Positions 7,638 to 12,471 of a stretch of 28,361 nt of DNA are shown here, piece after piece; within the stretch, counting starts at the first letter, position 1, and every line of letters starts with the position of its first letter. Origin of the DNA: a virus; IMG/VR virus record IMGVR_UViG_3300036985_002451, positions 1-28,361 of that record; one strand, given 5' to 3'. A model generated the notes under the pieces. It had not been told where the DNA came from, searched no databases, and worked only from the letters and a program-made list of their open reading frames with translations. Position numbers and translations under genes: made by a program.

Positions 7638-8159
7638 TCAAGTCGCCGAGTTGGTGAACTCAATCTCAAGGTCGGCCGTGCCAACCGCCGAGGTGCCGCT
7701 GTGGAACAGTTGGACACCCTCCGCTGCCCGGCAGGTCACCGGCTCCACGTTGGTATCACCGTATCCGGCGTTCCAGATTTCGCAGAATGGCACAAGCGTC
7801 AACCAGTTGGCTTGGGTCGTACCACCAACCACCGGCTCCTCGTTGACAAACAGAAACCGACGGAAGATGTCTGTGCCGGTGACGGTCCGGTTGGTGCCGC
7901 AAGTCGTGTTCGCGTCGAGAGCTGCCGAGTTGCTGTCATGCTTGACCGGGGTGACCGCAGTACCAGCAGACGCTGCCGTGATTCGCCTCACCTGACCGGT
8001 CGTCAGAACACCCGTCACCGCAGCGACACCGTTGTTGAACCAGTACATCCGATACGCTCGGATCACCCGCACCGTGCCGGTTGCGTTGAACACATCGAGC
8101 ATGTCTTTGCTCGATGCGTAGGCGATCGCGCCGCCAGTTGCCCGCCAGGTCGCCGCCAT
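7638..8159 (-). CDS. Virion accessory protein, paralogue of the domain in the 471-aa neighbour, 173 aa
   Basis: The order of features matches copy one of the 471-residue protein: SAGTAVTPVKHDSNS (64-78), TDIFRRF (96-102), IWNAGYGDTNVEPV (128-141) and AAEGVQLF (145-152), followed by a beta-strand ending EIEFTN. It therefore seems to be a one-domain relative of a duplicated protein two genes away. GGGAGCG precedes ATG 8159 at good distance. There is no catalytic or membrane signal. The spacing within the operon (2 nt upstream, 3 nt downstream) implies coordinated production, as for particle components. Confidence 0.72.
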   Translation of the reverse strand: MAATWRATGGAIAYASSKDMLDVFNATGTVRVIRAYRMYWFNNGVAAVTGVLTTGQVRRITAASAGTAVTPVKHDSNSAALDANTTCGTNRTVTGTDIFRRFLFVNEEPVVGGTTQANWLTLVPFCEIWNAGYGDTNVEPVTCRAAEGVQLFHSGTSAVGTADLEIEFTNSAT

Positions 8160-8161
8160 GC

Positions 8162-8461
8162 TTACGCTCCCATGCTGATGATCTTGCCGGTGCCTTCGGT
8201 AGCCCGGAACACTTCGATTTCACCCGACCCGTCCATCTGAGGACCAGCCGCCCATTGCTGAACCTTGCCCGCATGCAGCGCCTTGACGCTGGCATCGAGA
8301 TCGTCTCGCGTGTCGCCCGCTACGAGGCCAAGCCGCCGACCGGCCTGCACCTTGAGCATAAAGTCTGCGCACCGCTTGACTGCCCAAGTCGGGACCGGGG
8401 TCTCCGTTCGCAGCAACCACGAGCCGAGCGCCGGTCGCCATTCCATCGCTGGCTGCTTCAC
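8162..8461 (-). CDS. Conserved phage-type protein, 99 aa, unknown function
   Basis: A soluble, mixed alpha/beta protein with GSWLLRTETPVPTWAVKR near the N-terminus and a helix rich in Asp and Ala after GLVAGDTRDDLD. GTG 8461 overlaps the preceding stop (GTGA); an in-frame ATG at 8446 is an alternative start. It lies immediately upstream of the duplicated virion proteins and downstream of the 49-residue KPGLYANIHAKR protein. I do not recognise a domain and assign no function. Confidence 0.7.
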   Translation of the reverse strand: MKQPAMEWRPALGSWLLRTETPVPTWAVKRCADFMLKVQAGRRLGLVAGDTRDDLDASVKALHAGKVQQWAAGPQMDGSGEIEVFRATEGTGKIISMGA

Positions 8462-8607
8462 TTGCGCTTCATCGCCGTCTTGACGGACTCTCGGAACGCC
8501 TTCGCGGTCGGCGCACCCTGCGTCCCAGGCTTGCGCATCTTCTCGCCGCTACCGGCCTTGATGCGTTCACGCTTGGCGTGGATGTTCGCATACAGTCCCG
8601 GCTTCAT
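8458..8607 (-). CDS. Small conserved phage protein (KPGLYANIHAKR type), 49 aa
   Basis: The whole protein runs from MKPGLYANIHAKRERIKAGS through GEKMRKPGTQGAPTAKAF to MKRK. The GLYANIHAK-R-I-GSGEKMRKPG-GAPT series is widely found in tailed-phage genomes as a very small basic protein, usually near packaging or structural genes, with no known function. ATG 8607 overlaps the preceding TGA as ATGA, and its own TGA overlaps the next GTG. The first residues are well matched to the family, so the start is secure. Confidence 0.85.
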   Translation of the reverse strand: MKPGLYANIHAKRERIKAGSGEKMRKPGTQGAPTAKAFRESVKTAMKRK

Positions 8608-8780
8608 GCGGCCTCCTTCTCGTCAACACGGCGCACCTTCGCGCCACGGTAGAACTCGACCTTGGCCGGGGGCGGGGGCGGCTCCGGGTTACATTCCGGA
8701 CACCGTACCCACCCGCCAAGCCCGTCCGCGACCCATCCGCTGCCGACGCAGTTGAGACAGGTTGCGACAGAATCAGTCAT
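8604..8780 (-). CDS. Small zinc-finger protein with polyproline hinge, 58 aa
   Basis: From ATG 8780 it reads MTDSVATCLNCVGSGWV, a glycine loop, then RCPECNPEPPPPPAKVEFYR and a charged end. The two CxxC pairs (C8/C11 and C27/C30) with GSGW between them resemble a single DnaJ-type or rubredoxin-like zinc knuckle. The run of five prolines separates it from a basic tail. It stops in an ATGA overlap with the next gene. There is no strong ribosome site at 8780. The function is unknown; a zinc-bridged binding peptide is the most that can be said. Confidence 0.72.
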   Translation of the reverse strand: MTDSVATCLNCVGSGWVADGLGGWVRCPECNPEPPPPPAKVEFYRGAKVRRVDEKEAA

Positions 8781-8800
8781 TCCGCGAGTGTACCGCCAGA

Positions 8801-9124
8801 CTACCGCTGCGGCAACTCGTTGCGAATCAGGGGCAAAGCATCCTCAAGGCGCATCACGACGAGCCACCCCTTGCCGTCGCCCCTGCAGGCGACCACCGGG
8901 GTATCACCGGGGCCGGATGCCCGCACCGCCTGGTCGATCCACTCGTGGACCGCGATACCCGCCCGGCGCTTGACCTCCCACCTAAACCGACCGGTCGTGA
9001 TGTCATCGCCGCCATCCCGTGCCTGCCCGATGTTGCGCTTGACCACCCACCCGAGCTGCTCAGATAGGATGTTCGCCAGCTCCCGCTCCCCGGCGGCACC
9101 TTTACGTCGTTGGCTTGCGCCCAT
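8801..9124 (-). CDS. PDDEXK nuclease, probable Holliday junction resolvase, 107 aa
   Basis: The N-terminus QRRKGAAGERELANIL puts E13 in helix one. GGDDI follows (D40/D41), then RWEVKRR with E50 and K52, then the helix AVHEWIDQAVR. This E, D, ExK order is the PDDEXK active site as found in archaeal Hjc and small phage resolvases, which cut four-way junctions so that branched DNA can be packaged. The size (107 residues) fits a minimal resolvase. It starts inside the preceding HTH gene (23-nt overlap), with GAGGGAC before the ATG. The substrate is inferred from family. Confidence 0.85.
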   Translation of the reverse strand: MGASQRRKGAAGERELANILSEQLGWVVKRNIGQARDGGDDITTGRFRWEVKRRAGIAVHEWIDQAVRASGPGDTPVVACRGDGKGWLVVMRLEDALPLIRNELPQR

Positions 9125-9314
9125 GTCCGTCCCTCAGTTGGTGGTCGTAGGTCTTGATGCCACGCACCATCGTGGTACCAATCGTCGCCACATTGATGCC
9201 GAGCTCACGCGCCAGCGCCTTGTTGCCCGGTATCGCCCGCCGCGCAGCCCGCACCTCCATGATGCGCCGGTACTGCTCGAGCGTCACCTGTGGTGGTCGT
9301 CCGACATACCTCAC
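9102..9314 (-). CDS. Small helix-turn-helix DNA-binding protein, 70 aa
   Basis: GTG 9314 is chosen because GGAGGTG lies just upstream and the start overlaps the TGA of the membrane micro-protein (GTGA). The protein starts VRYVGRPPQVTLEQYRRIME (the first residue is read as Met) and carries a clear HTH in NKALARELGINVATIGTTM, followed by RGIKTYDHQL. Such single-HTH proteins with a VGRPP arm occur beside phage recombination nucleases. A role in binding DNA, perhaps regulatory or resolvase-linked, follows from the fold; the target is unknown. Confidence 0.75.
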   Translation of the reverse strand: MRYVGRPPQVTLEQYRRIMEVRAARRAIPGNKALARELGINVATIGTTMVRGIKTYDHQLRDGHGRKPTT

Positions 9315-9418
9315 GCCAGCACCTCCACGATCGCCCAACCCAGCAGCAGGATGCAGAAGCAGACGATGACGGCCTGCGTCAGCAGCTCGGCGAGCGCGGT
9401 CCATTTCTCCGGCGTCAC
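9311..9418 (-). CDS. Single-span membrane micro-protein, 35 aa
   Basis: GTG 9418 overlaps the upstream gene's TGA, and its own TGA overlaps the next GTG, so it is embedded in an unbroken translational chain. After a charged head (MTPEKWTALAELLTQ) comes one hydrophobic segment of about 20 residues (AVIVCFCILLLGWAIVEVLA) with two cysteines. It has a head outside and essentially no tail. The size is far below standard holins. It might be a holin partner, a pinholin-like or a regulatory membrane peptide; no family is recognised. Confidence 0.68.
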   Translation of the reverse strand: MTPEKWTALAELLTQAVIVCFCILLLGWAIVEVLA

Positions 9419-9969
9419 GACTGCACCTCCTCTGCGCTGTACCATTCGTCCTGCCTGCGGAAACAAGTCGGCCACTCCAACTTGTCAACGAACGAGCGGT
9501 CCTCGATCAACACACGATTGGTGGGCTGCGCCGTGTATCGCCCGTTCTGCAGCTGCAGGAAATAGAACTCTTTGCTCTGCGTAGGGGCGGCGCTGAACGC
9601 ATCGCCTACCGGCACCAGCGTGAAGAGGTAGTGGCCCCCGTGTTCCTCGTCGCGCACCTTTGCGCGAGCGTTCATCGACGACAGGTACGGGTAATCGATG
9701 AGCGAAAACTGCCACCCGTATGCGTCCCAAGTCTGCGCGTCGGCGGCCGTCCACTTGCTGTCAGTCTTGCGCGATGCAATCTGATGCAGCGGCACATTCC
9801 GATATACCGCCCCGTTCTCGAACAGCACATGACAGCCGAACGCGCGACCGGGGTAGGAAGTGATGCCGAACCAAACGCCCTGCAGCCAGTCGTGCCTGCC
9901 GATCGCGTCAGGCTCGACCCAGACATACTGGTGGGCGGGTAGCGCACCGGCATGGGTGTACAGGGTCAC
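9415..9969 (-). CDS. Conserved phage-type protein, 184 aa, unknown function
   Basis: A soluble protein rich in aromatic residues, opening MTLYTHAGALPAHQYVWVEP (start codon GTG 9969, overlapping the upstream stop). Notable segments are GVWFGITSYPGRAFGCHVLF, ENGAVYRNVPLHQIAS and TWDAYGWQFSLIDYPYL. The length and regular strands suggest one compact domain. I know of similar unnamed proteins in phage early regions but cannot assign an activity. Its position just after a small acidic protein and before the nuclease group suggests it is an early gene. Confidence 0.72.
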   Translation of the reverse strand: MTLYTHAGALPAHQYVWVEPDAIGRHDWLQGVWFGITSYPGRAFGCHVLFENGAVYRNVPLHQIASRKTDSKWTAADAQTWDAYGWQFSLIDYPYLSSMNARAKVRDEEHGGHYLFTLVPVGDAFSAAPTQSKEFYFLQLQNGRYTAQPTNRVLIEDRSFVDKLEWPTCFRRQDEWYSAEEVQS

Positions 9970-10250
9970 GGCGTATCCTCCAGCAAGTCCTCAAGCGTAG
10001 CGATCGCGAGCTCGAGGTCCTCGTCGCTAATCTGCTCCTGGCGGTGCAACTTGCACCACGCGGGGTCCATCCTGCGCAGAGCGTCACGCAACCCGCGCAA
10101 CATCGTCCACGCCGCATCGCCGCGACCGAGCAGCACATCTGCCTCGGTGCCAAAGCCATGCGCCCGTAGGCGTGTAACGGCTTGCGTTACATCCACCGTC
10201 AACGGCATCGCGTCGAGCTCGGCCATCGCCTCAAACACTTCGTCTTCCAT
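9966..10250 (-). CDS. Small acidic helical protein, 94 aa, unknown function
   Basis: An all-helical, acidic protein: MEDEVFEAMAELDAMPLTVD, a middle containing LRAHGFGTEADVLLGRGDAA, and an acidic end LEDLLEDTP. It is the first gene after the promoter at 10282-10311, about 30 nt downstream of the -10 box, so it leads a transcription unit that includes the genes down to the nuclease. The end overlaps the next start as GTGA. Function is unknown; acidity and lead position are compatible with an early host-takeover or anti-host protein, which is speculation. Confidence 0.68.
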   Translation of the reverse strand: MEDEVFEAMAELDAMPLTVDVTQAVTRLRAHGFGTEADVLLGRGDAAWTMLRGLRDALRRMDPAWCKLHRQEQISDEDLELAIATLEDLLEDTP

Positions 10251-10281
10251 GTCATTCCCCTATGTGTGTTAGAACGAATTA

Positions 10282-10311
10282 AGCCTAGCATCGACTCAAA
10301 TTGAGTGTCAA
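10282..10311 (-). promoter_or_regulatory. Leftward sigma70-type promoter
   Basis: On the minus strand TTGACA (10306-10311) is a perfect -35 box, separated by 18 nt from TAGGCT (10282-10287), a 3/6 -10 box. It points at the gene starting at 10250. It sits directly after the stop of the micro-protein at 10313, in one of the few true gaps of this region. Confidence 0.68.
10294..10306. promoter_or_regulatory. Palindromic operator candidate in the promoter spacer
   Basis: ACTCAAATTGAGT is a perfect inverted repeat (6+6 about one central base) lying between -35 and -10 and touching the -35 box. A repressor bound here would block polymerase. The core differs from the 13-bp elements near cro, so the protein may be a different one. 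Confidence 0.55.
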
Positions 10312-10312
10312 C

Positions 10313-10426
10313 TTATTTTCGCAGCGCCTCCTCGATGATGATCCAGATGATGCGGATGACAGCACCGACCAGCATCGCAAGCCATACCGCCGCCAACGCG
10401 CCGAGCGCAATCTCAAGGTTACCCAC
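10313..10426 (-). CDS. Single-span membrane micro-protein, 37 aa
   Basis: GTG 10426 lies after GGGAG and inside the end of the replication-type gene (8-nt overlap). The protein is MGNLEIALGALAAVWLAMLV, then GAVIRIIWIIIEEALRK: a long hydrophobic helix with one arginine in its C-terminal third and a charged tail. It is the last gene before the promoter at 10282-10311. Its size and shape resemble the other micro-protein at 9311-9418, though the sequences are unrelated. Role unknown. Confidence 0.65.
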   Translation of the reverse strand: MGNLEIALGALAAVWLAMLVGAVIRIIWIIIEEALRK

Positions 10427-10955
10427 GCGACCGCTCCCGTAGCCGAGTCACCCCGCGTTCGCCAAACAACGAGCGCACCATGCAGAGGATGTGCAGGTCA
10501 CCGAGCGCATCGCTTGGCGACACATCGCGCAGCAGCTCACCCGCCCGCTCGCGCAGCCATTGCATCCGCTCGAGGTGGCCGTGCTCTTCGGATCGCATCT
10601 GGTACCGCGCCAAGGTCGCCTCGACCAGGCGAAGCTTGCCGAGCGAGTCCGATACCCCGTGCTTGTTCCATTCGCTTGCGGCCCGGTCGCTGTCTTGCGT
10701 GAACCGCACCTGGTCTGCCGCGACCTGCATAGTGCTCTTCTGCGGCTTCTCGCCCGGAGCTGGCTTTTCCTTCTTGAGGTCGAACAGCCCCTGCCACTGG
10801 TTGGCGATCGACTGGTCCACGACCGCCGCCTGGTCTGTGCCATAACGCTGCAGTTTCATCTTCATCGCCTGTTCGCTGACGGGCTTGATGGGTTTCCTAA
10901 TCGCCTTACGAAAGGCTAACCATCTATCCCATGCTTCTTGGTCGAGTTCGTTCAT
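10419..10955 (-). CDS. Phage replication-associated protein, 178 aa
   Basis: The N-terminal part (EAWDRWLAFRKAIRKPIKPV, then MKLQRYGTD and VVDQSIANQWQGLFDLKK) matches a module repeatedly found at the C-terminus of phage replication initiators and DnaT-like primosomal proteins. The remainder is helical and charged, with MRSEEHGHLERMQWLRE near the end. Here the module stands at the N-terminus of a short protein with no initiator or helicase domain. It lies downstream of cro in the leftward early operon, where lambda-type phages place their replication genes. Recruitment of host helicase is plausible; the direct evidence is limited to the W-x4-RK-I-KP and SI-NQW-GLF motifs. Confidence 0.66.
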   Translation of the reverse strand: MNELDQEAWDRWLAFRKAIRKPIKPVSEQAMKMKLQRYGTDQAAVVDQSIANQWQGLFDLKKEKPAPGEKPQKSTMQVAADQVRFTQDSDRAASEWNKHGVSDSLGKLRLVEATLARYQMRSEEHGHLERMQWLRERAGELLRDVSPSDALGDLHILCMVRSLFGERGVTRLRERSRG

Positions 10956-11179
10956 GTGCGTCCCCTGTGTGAATTCGTTATGCGTTCGTTATGCGTTCGC
11001 ATGAGCTCGGCGTGGTCATCGAGGTACTGGTTTATCGACCTGGTGCCGCGCCGGTCTTTCGTGTTCTGTTCGATCAGCCTGTAGGCGATGCGCTTAGGGC
11101 TCTCGTGCTTCTTCGCTTTCATCCCCATCGACTTGCAGAAGTCTCGAATCAGCCTATCTCTATCTAGGTCTATATCCAT
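10952..11179 (-). CDS. Small charged protein, 75 aa, unknown function
   Basis: ATG 11179 is favoured over ATG 11191 because GGGGAAAGAG directly precedes it. The protein starts MDIDLDRDRLIRDFCKSMGM, is rich in K, R, D and E, and ends with a helix and HRGRT. The first codons are rare types for this genome (ATA, CTA, AGA, AGG) in a GATA-like tract. It overlaps the replication-type gene as ATGA. No domain is recognised; position suggests an early gene, possibly serving replication. Confidence 0.62.
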   Translation of the reverse strand: MDIDLDRDRLIRDFCKSMGMKAKKHESPKRIAYRLIEQNTKDRRGTRSINQYLDDHAELMRTHNERITNSHRGRT

Positions 11180-11250
11180 CTCTTTCCCCATATGCTCGGA
11201 AGCCCGGGAATGACCCCCCTACCCCCCATGTATTGGAAGGTAGTGAGGTC

Positions 11251-11328
11251 ATGCCTAAATGCCCGTATAGCCACGGTTGTTTAGACCCGCTGGACTTTGG
11301 TAAGCGATGTCCAACCCATCCAAAATAG
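11251..11328 (+). CDS. Possible 25-aa zinc-binding mini-protein
   Basis: On the plus strand, in the gap between two leftward genes, GAGGTC lies before ATG 11251. The peptide begins MPKCPYSHGCLDPLDFGKRC and ends PTHPK. Its C4, C10, C20 and H23 follow the CxYxxGC, RCPxH pattern found at the N-terminus of phage HNH nucleases. No HNH core follows the stop, so it is either a degraded nuclease start or a free zinc peptide. Evidence is motif plus ribosome site only. Confidence 0.4.
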   Translation: MPKCPYSHGCLDPLDFGKRCPTHPK

Positions 11329-11349
11329 GACAGCCCTTCGCCGACAGAT

Positions 11350-11628
11350 TTAGCCCATGTCGAGGGGCTGAGATGGATGATTGACAGACCTGTTCCCCCG
11401 GTCTATCGTCACGACACCTCGCGTAACACCTCGAGAGTAGGGCCCTCCCCCCGCCCGCGTCAAGCCCCCGAAAGGGGGTTTGTCGTTTCTGGCCTCCTCC
11501 ACGGCCTCGCACAAGACATCGACCACGCCGCGCACCCACCGCCGCCGACGCGCCTTGATGCGACTCGCCTCCCGGCGAGACTCAAGGTTTGCGTGATACC
11601 AGGCACGATGGTACGCAGCGCGAGTCAT
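11350..11628 (-). CDS. Arginine-rich protein downstream of cro, 92 aa
   Basis: ATG 11628 overlaps the cro stop (ATGA). The N-terminus AAYHRAWYHANLESRREASR and the cluster RRRRWVRG are basic and helical, then VVDVLCEAVEEARND. After PPFGGL (encoded by the hairpin at 11462-11481) the chain is low in structure, so the functional part may be the first 55 residues. It occupies the place of cII in lambda but has no HTH like CII. Similar basic arms occur in HNH nucleases, without the nuclease core here. The 3' half would be covered by the antisense RNA at 11416-11490. Confidence 0.58.
   Translation of the reverse strand: MTRAAYHRAWYHANLESRREASRIKARRRRWVRGVVDVLCEAVEEARNDKPPFGGLTRAGGGPYSRGVTRGVVTIDRGNRSVNHPSQPLDMG
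11381..11409 (+). promoter_or_regulatory. Plus-strand promoter for a short antisense RNA
   Basis: TTGACA (11381-11386), a 17-nt spacer, then TATCGT (11404-11409, 4/6). The spacing is optimal and the -35 perfect. It faces opposite to the leftward cro transcript. AGACC (11386-11390) and GGTCT (11400-11404) form an inverted repeat inside it that might bind a regulator. Confidence 0.55.
11416..11490 (+). ncRNA. Predicted OOP-like antisense RNA of about 70 nt
   Basis: A transcript from the promoter at 11381-11409 would start near 11416 and end at the hairpin and T-rich stretch at 11462-11490. It would be fully antisense to the 3' part of the gene following cro (11350-11628). In lambda the OOP RNA (about 77 nt) comes from the strand opposite to the cro-cII message, overlaps the end of cII and lowers its expression. 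The arrangement here is analogous in position, size and direction; sequence homology is not claimed. No ribosome site or long frame is present in it. Confidence 0.45.
11462..11490 (+). terminator. Intrinsic terminator on the plus strand
   Basis: AAGCCCCCGAAAGGGGGTTT (11462-11481) gives an 8-pair stem (one G-T) with a GAAA tetraloop, followed by GTCGTTTCT. The T-rich tail is present only in the plus direction; on the minus strand the hairpin is followed by GACGCGG, so leftward transcription is less likely to stop. Confidence 0.62.
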
Positions 11629-11864
11629 GCGTCGACCGGCTTCGGACGCAGACCGCTCTCGATCTTGCGAATCAGCCGCCTGGTCGAGCGTGACTGCTCG
11701 CCAGCCTCCAGCTCCGCAACGACCTCGCCAGCTAGTTCGCGCAGCGCGTACCGCTCTGGTACCCCAACCTTTGCCCACTTCGACACAGCCGCCCGGGTAA
11801 CACCGAACCGCCGAGCAATCGCGCTCTGGTTGCCGTACTTCTCAATCAATACTTGGATATCCAC
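11625..11864 (-). CDS. Cro-like repressor, 79 aa
   Basis: GTG 11864 is chosen because CAGGAG lies just upstream; the frame is open to 11900, but that longer start (ATG) would lie in the -10 box of the promoter. The protein reads VDIQVLIEKYGNQSAIARRF (the first residue is read as Met), then GVTRAAVSKWAKVGVPERYA: a Cro/YdaS-type helix-turn-helix with AIARRFGVTRAAVSKW as the recognition unit and VPERYAL following, as in small phage Cro proteins. The acidic helix VVAELEAGE may serve dimerisation. It heads the leftward early operon from the promoter at 11896-11924 and presumably binds the repeated 13-bp elements there. No CI partner gene is adjacent. Confidence 0.86.
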   Translation of the reverse strand: MDIQVLIEKYGNQSAIARRFGVTRAAVSKWAKVGVPERYALRELAGEVVAELEAGEQSRSTRRLIRKIESGLRPKPVDA

Positions 11865-11895
11865 GGATGCTCCTGCTTGGTTGTAAACACTTGGA

Positions 11896-11924
11896 ATCAT
11901 GCCCTAAAAAAAAGTTGGCGACAA
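11896..11924 (-). promoter_or_regulatory. Leftward early promoter, for cro
   Basis: On the minus strand TTGTCG (11919-11924), 17 nt, then CATGAT (11896-11901). Each box matches 4 of 6 consensus bases, and the spacer contains a run of eight T. It would give a short leader before the cro GTG at 11864. Confidence 0.58.
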
Positions 11925-11927
11925 GTG

Positions 11928-11957
11928 TTGACATGGTTATTGCGGTCGGTCTATGCT
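11928..11957 (+). promoter_or_regulatory. Rightward early promoter, for the recombination operon
   Basis: A perfect -35 TTGACA (11928-11933), 18-nt spacer, then TATGCT (11952-11957, 4/6). It lies 36 nt upstream of ATG 11993 and is flanked on both sides by operator-like elements. The -35 box is only 3 nt from that of the leftward promoter, so the two probably compete. Confidence 0.66.
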
Positions 11958-11992
11958 TACAACCGTTGACACACACAACGAACGAGGACCAC

Positions 11993-12196
11993 ATGGACGC
12001 AATCCAACACATGATCGAATGGGCTTACATCCTGACCGCAATGGTCGGCGTGTTCGGCGTTGCCGCTGCCGCGCTCGGCATCTACGAGTGGCTTCTGCGC
12101 CGCCGCAACAACGACCTCATGCCGCCCCCCGGTGGTCGCGCCCGCATCTACCGCGCCGATCCCCCGTCTGTCTCGCGCTGGGGGAGCACCCGATGA
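11993..12196 (+). CDS. Single-span membrane protein, first gene of the rightward operon, 67 aa
   Basis: ATG 11993 has GAGG at good distance. The protein starts MDAIQHMIEWAYILTAMVGV and continues through FGVAAAALGIYEWLL to RRRNND, so one membrane helix spans about residues 10-34, with a positively charged stop-transfer and a proline/arginine-rich tail that should face the cytoplasm. Being first after a Cro-controlled promoter it should be made early. It may act at the host membrane; no holin or exclusion family is recognised. Confidence 0.76.
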   Translation: MDAIQHMIEWAYILTAMVGVFGVAAAALGIYEWLLRRRNNDLMPPPGGRARIYRADPPSVSRWGSTR

Positions 12197-12471
12197 ACAA
12201 CTACGACGCAACCGTGGCCGAGCGCCGCGCCGCTTTCTGGGCCAGAATCCAGAAACACCAGCCGATTGCCGACGAGAACTTCTTCGGCGACGAGTGGCGA
12301 GCCTTGATCGAGACTCGCACCATTGAGGCCGCTAAAGCCGCAGCCTATCAGGTCTACCTCGTTCGACTCAGCGTGACGGACGATGACTCTGACGAGGCTT
12401 ACAATCTGGACGAGATGCAGAGGCAAACCCGTGTCGTAATGCACGACCTCCAGCGCAAGGTGGCCGCATGA
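12193..12471 (+). CDS. Early protein, 92 aa, unknown function
   Basis: ATG 12193 overlaps the previous TGA as ATGA. A soluble protein: MNNYDATVAERRAAFWARIQ, then FGDEWRALIETRTIEAAKAA, then a hydrophobic strand YQVYLVRLSV, an acidic segment and a helical end. The composition is acidic and helical. I recognise no family. Its place between two other small early genes suggests an accessory or host-directed role, without direct evidence. Confidence 0.72.
   Translation: MNNYDATVAERRAAFWARIQKHQPIADENFFGDEWRALIETRTIEAAKAAAYQVYLVRLSVTDDDSDEAYNLDEMQRQTRVVMHDLQRKVAA

Larger units (their letters stand above)
11882..11971. promoter_or_regulatory. Operator region with three related 13-bp elements
   Basis: Three elements share most positions: 11882-11894 (TGTAAACACTTGG, opposite orientation), 11921-11933 (ACAAGTGTTGACA) and 11959-11971 (ACAACCGTTGACA). 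Each outer element matches the middle one at 11 of 13 positions. The core is CAA-N3-TTG (TTT in the first), partly palindromic. The first overlaps the start region of the leftward promoter, the second covers both -35 boxes, the third lies just after the rightward -10. This is the layout of Cro/CI-type operators. Confidence 0.62.

Noticed and set aside
9311-9418. Naming the micro-protein as a holin
   Set aside because: A single short helix next to no endolysin or spanin gene is not enough to assign lysis.
11205-11235. G-rich minus-strand tract (two runs of six G) as a possible quadruplex
   Set aside because: Only two runs of adequate length; not enough separate G-tracts for a convincing intramolecular quadruplex.
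11966-11993. Second TTGACA at 11966-11971 as a further rightward promoter
   Set aside because: No -10 box at 16-19 nt; better explained as part of the third operator-like element.
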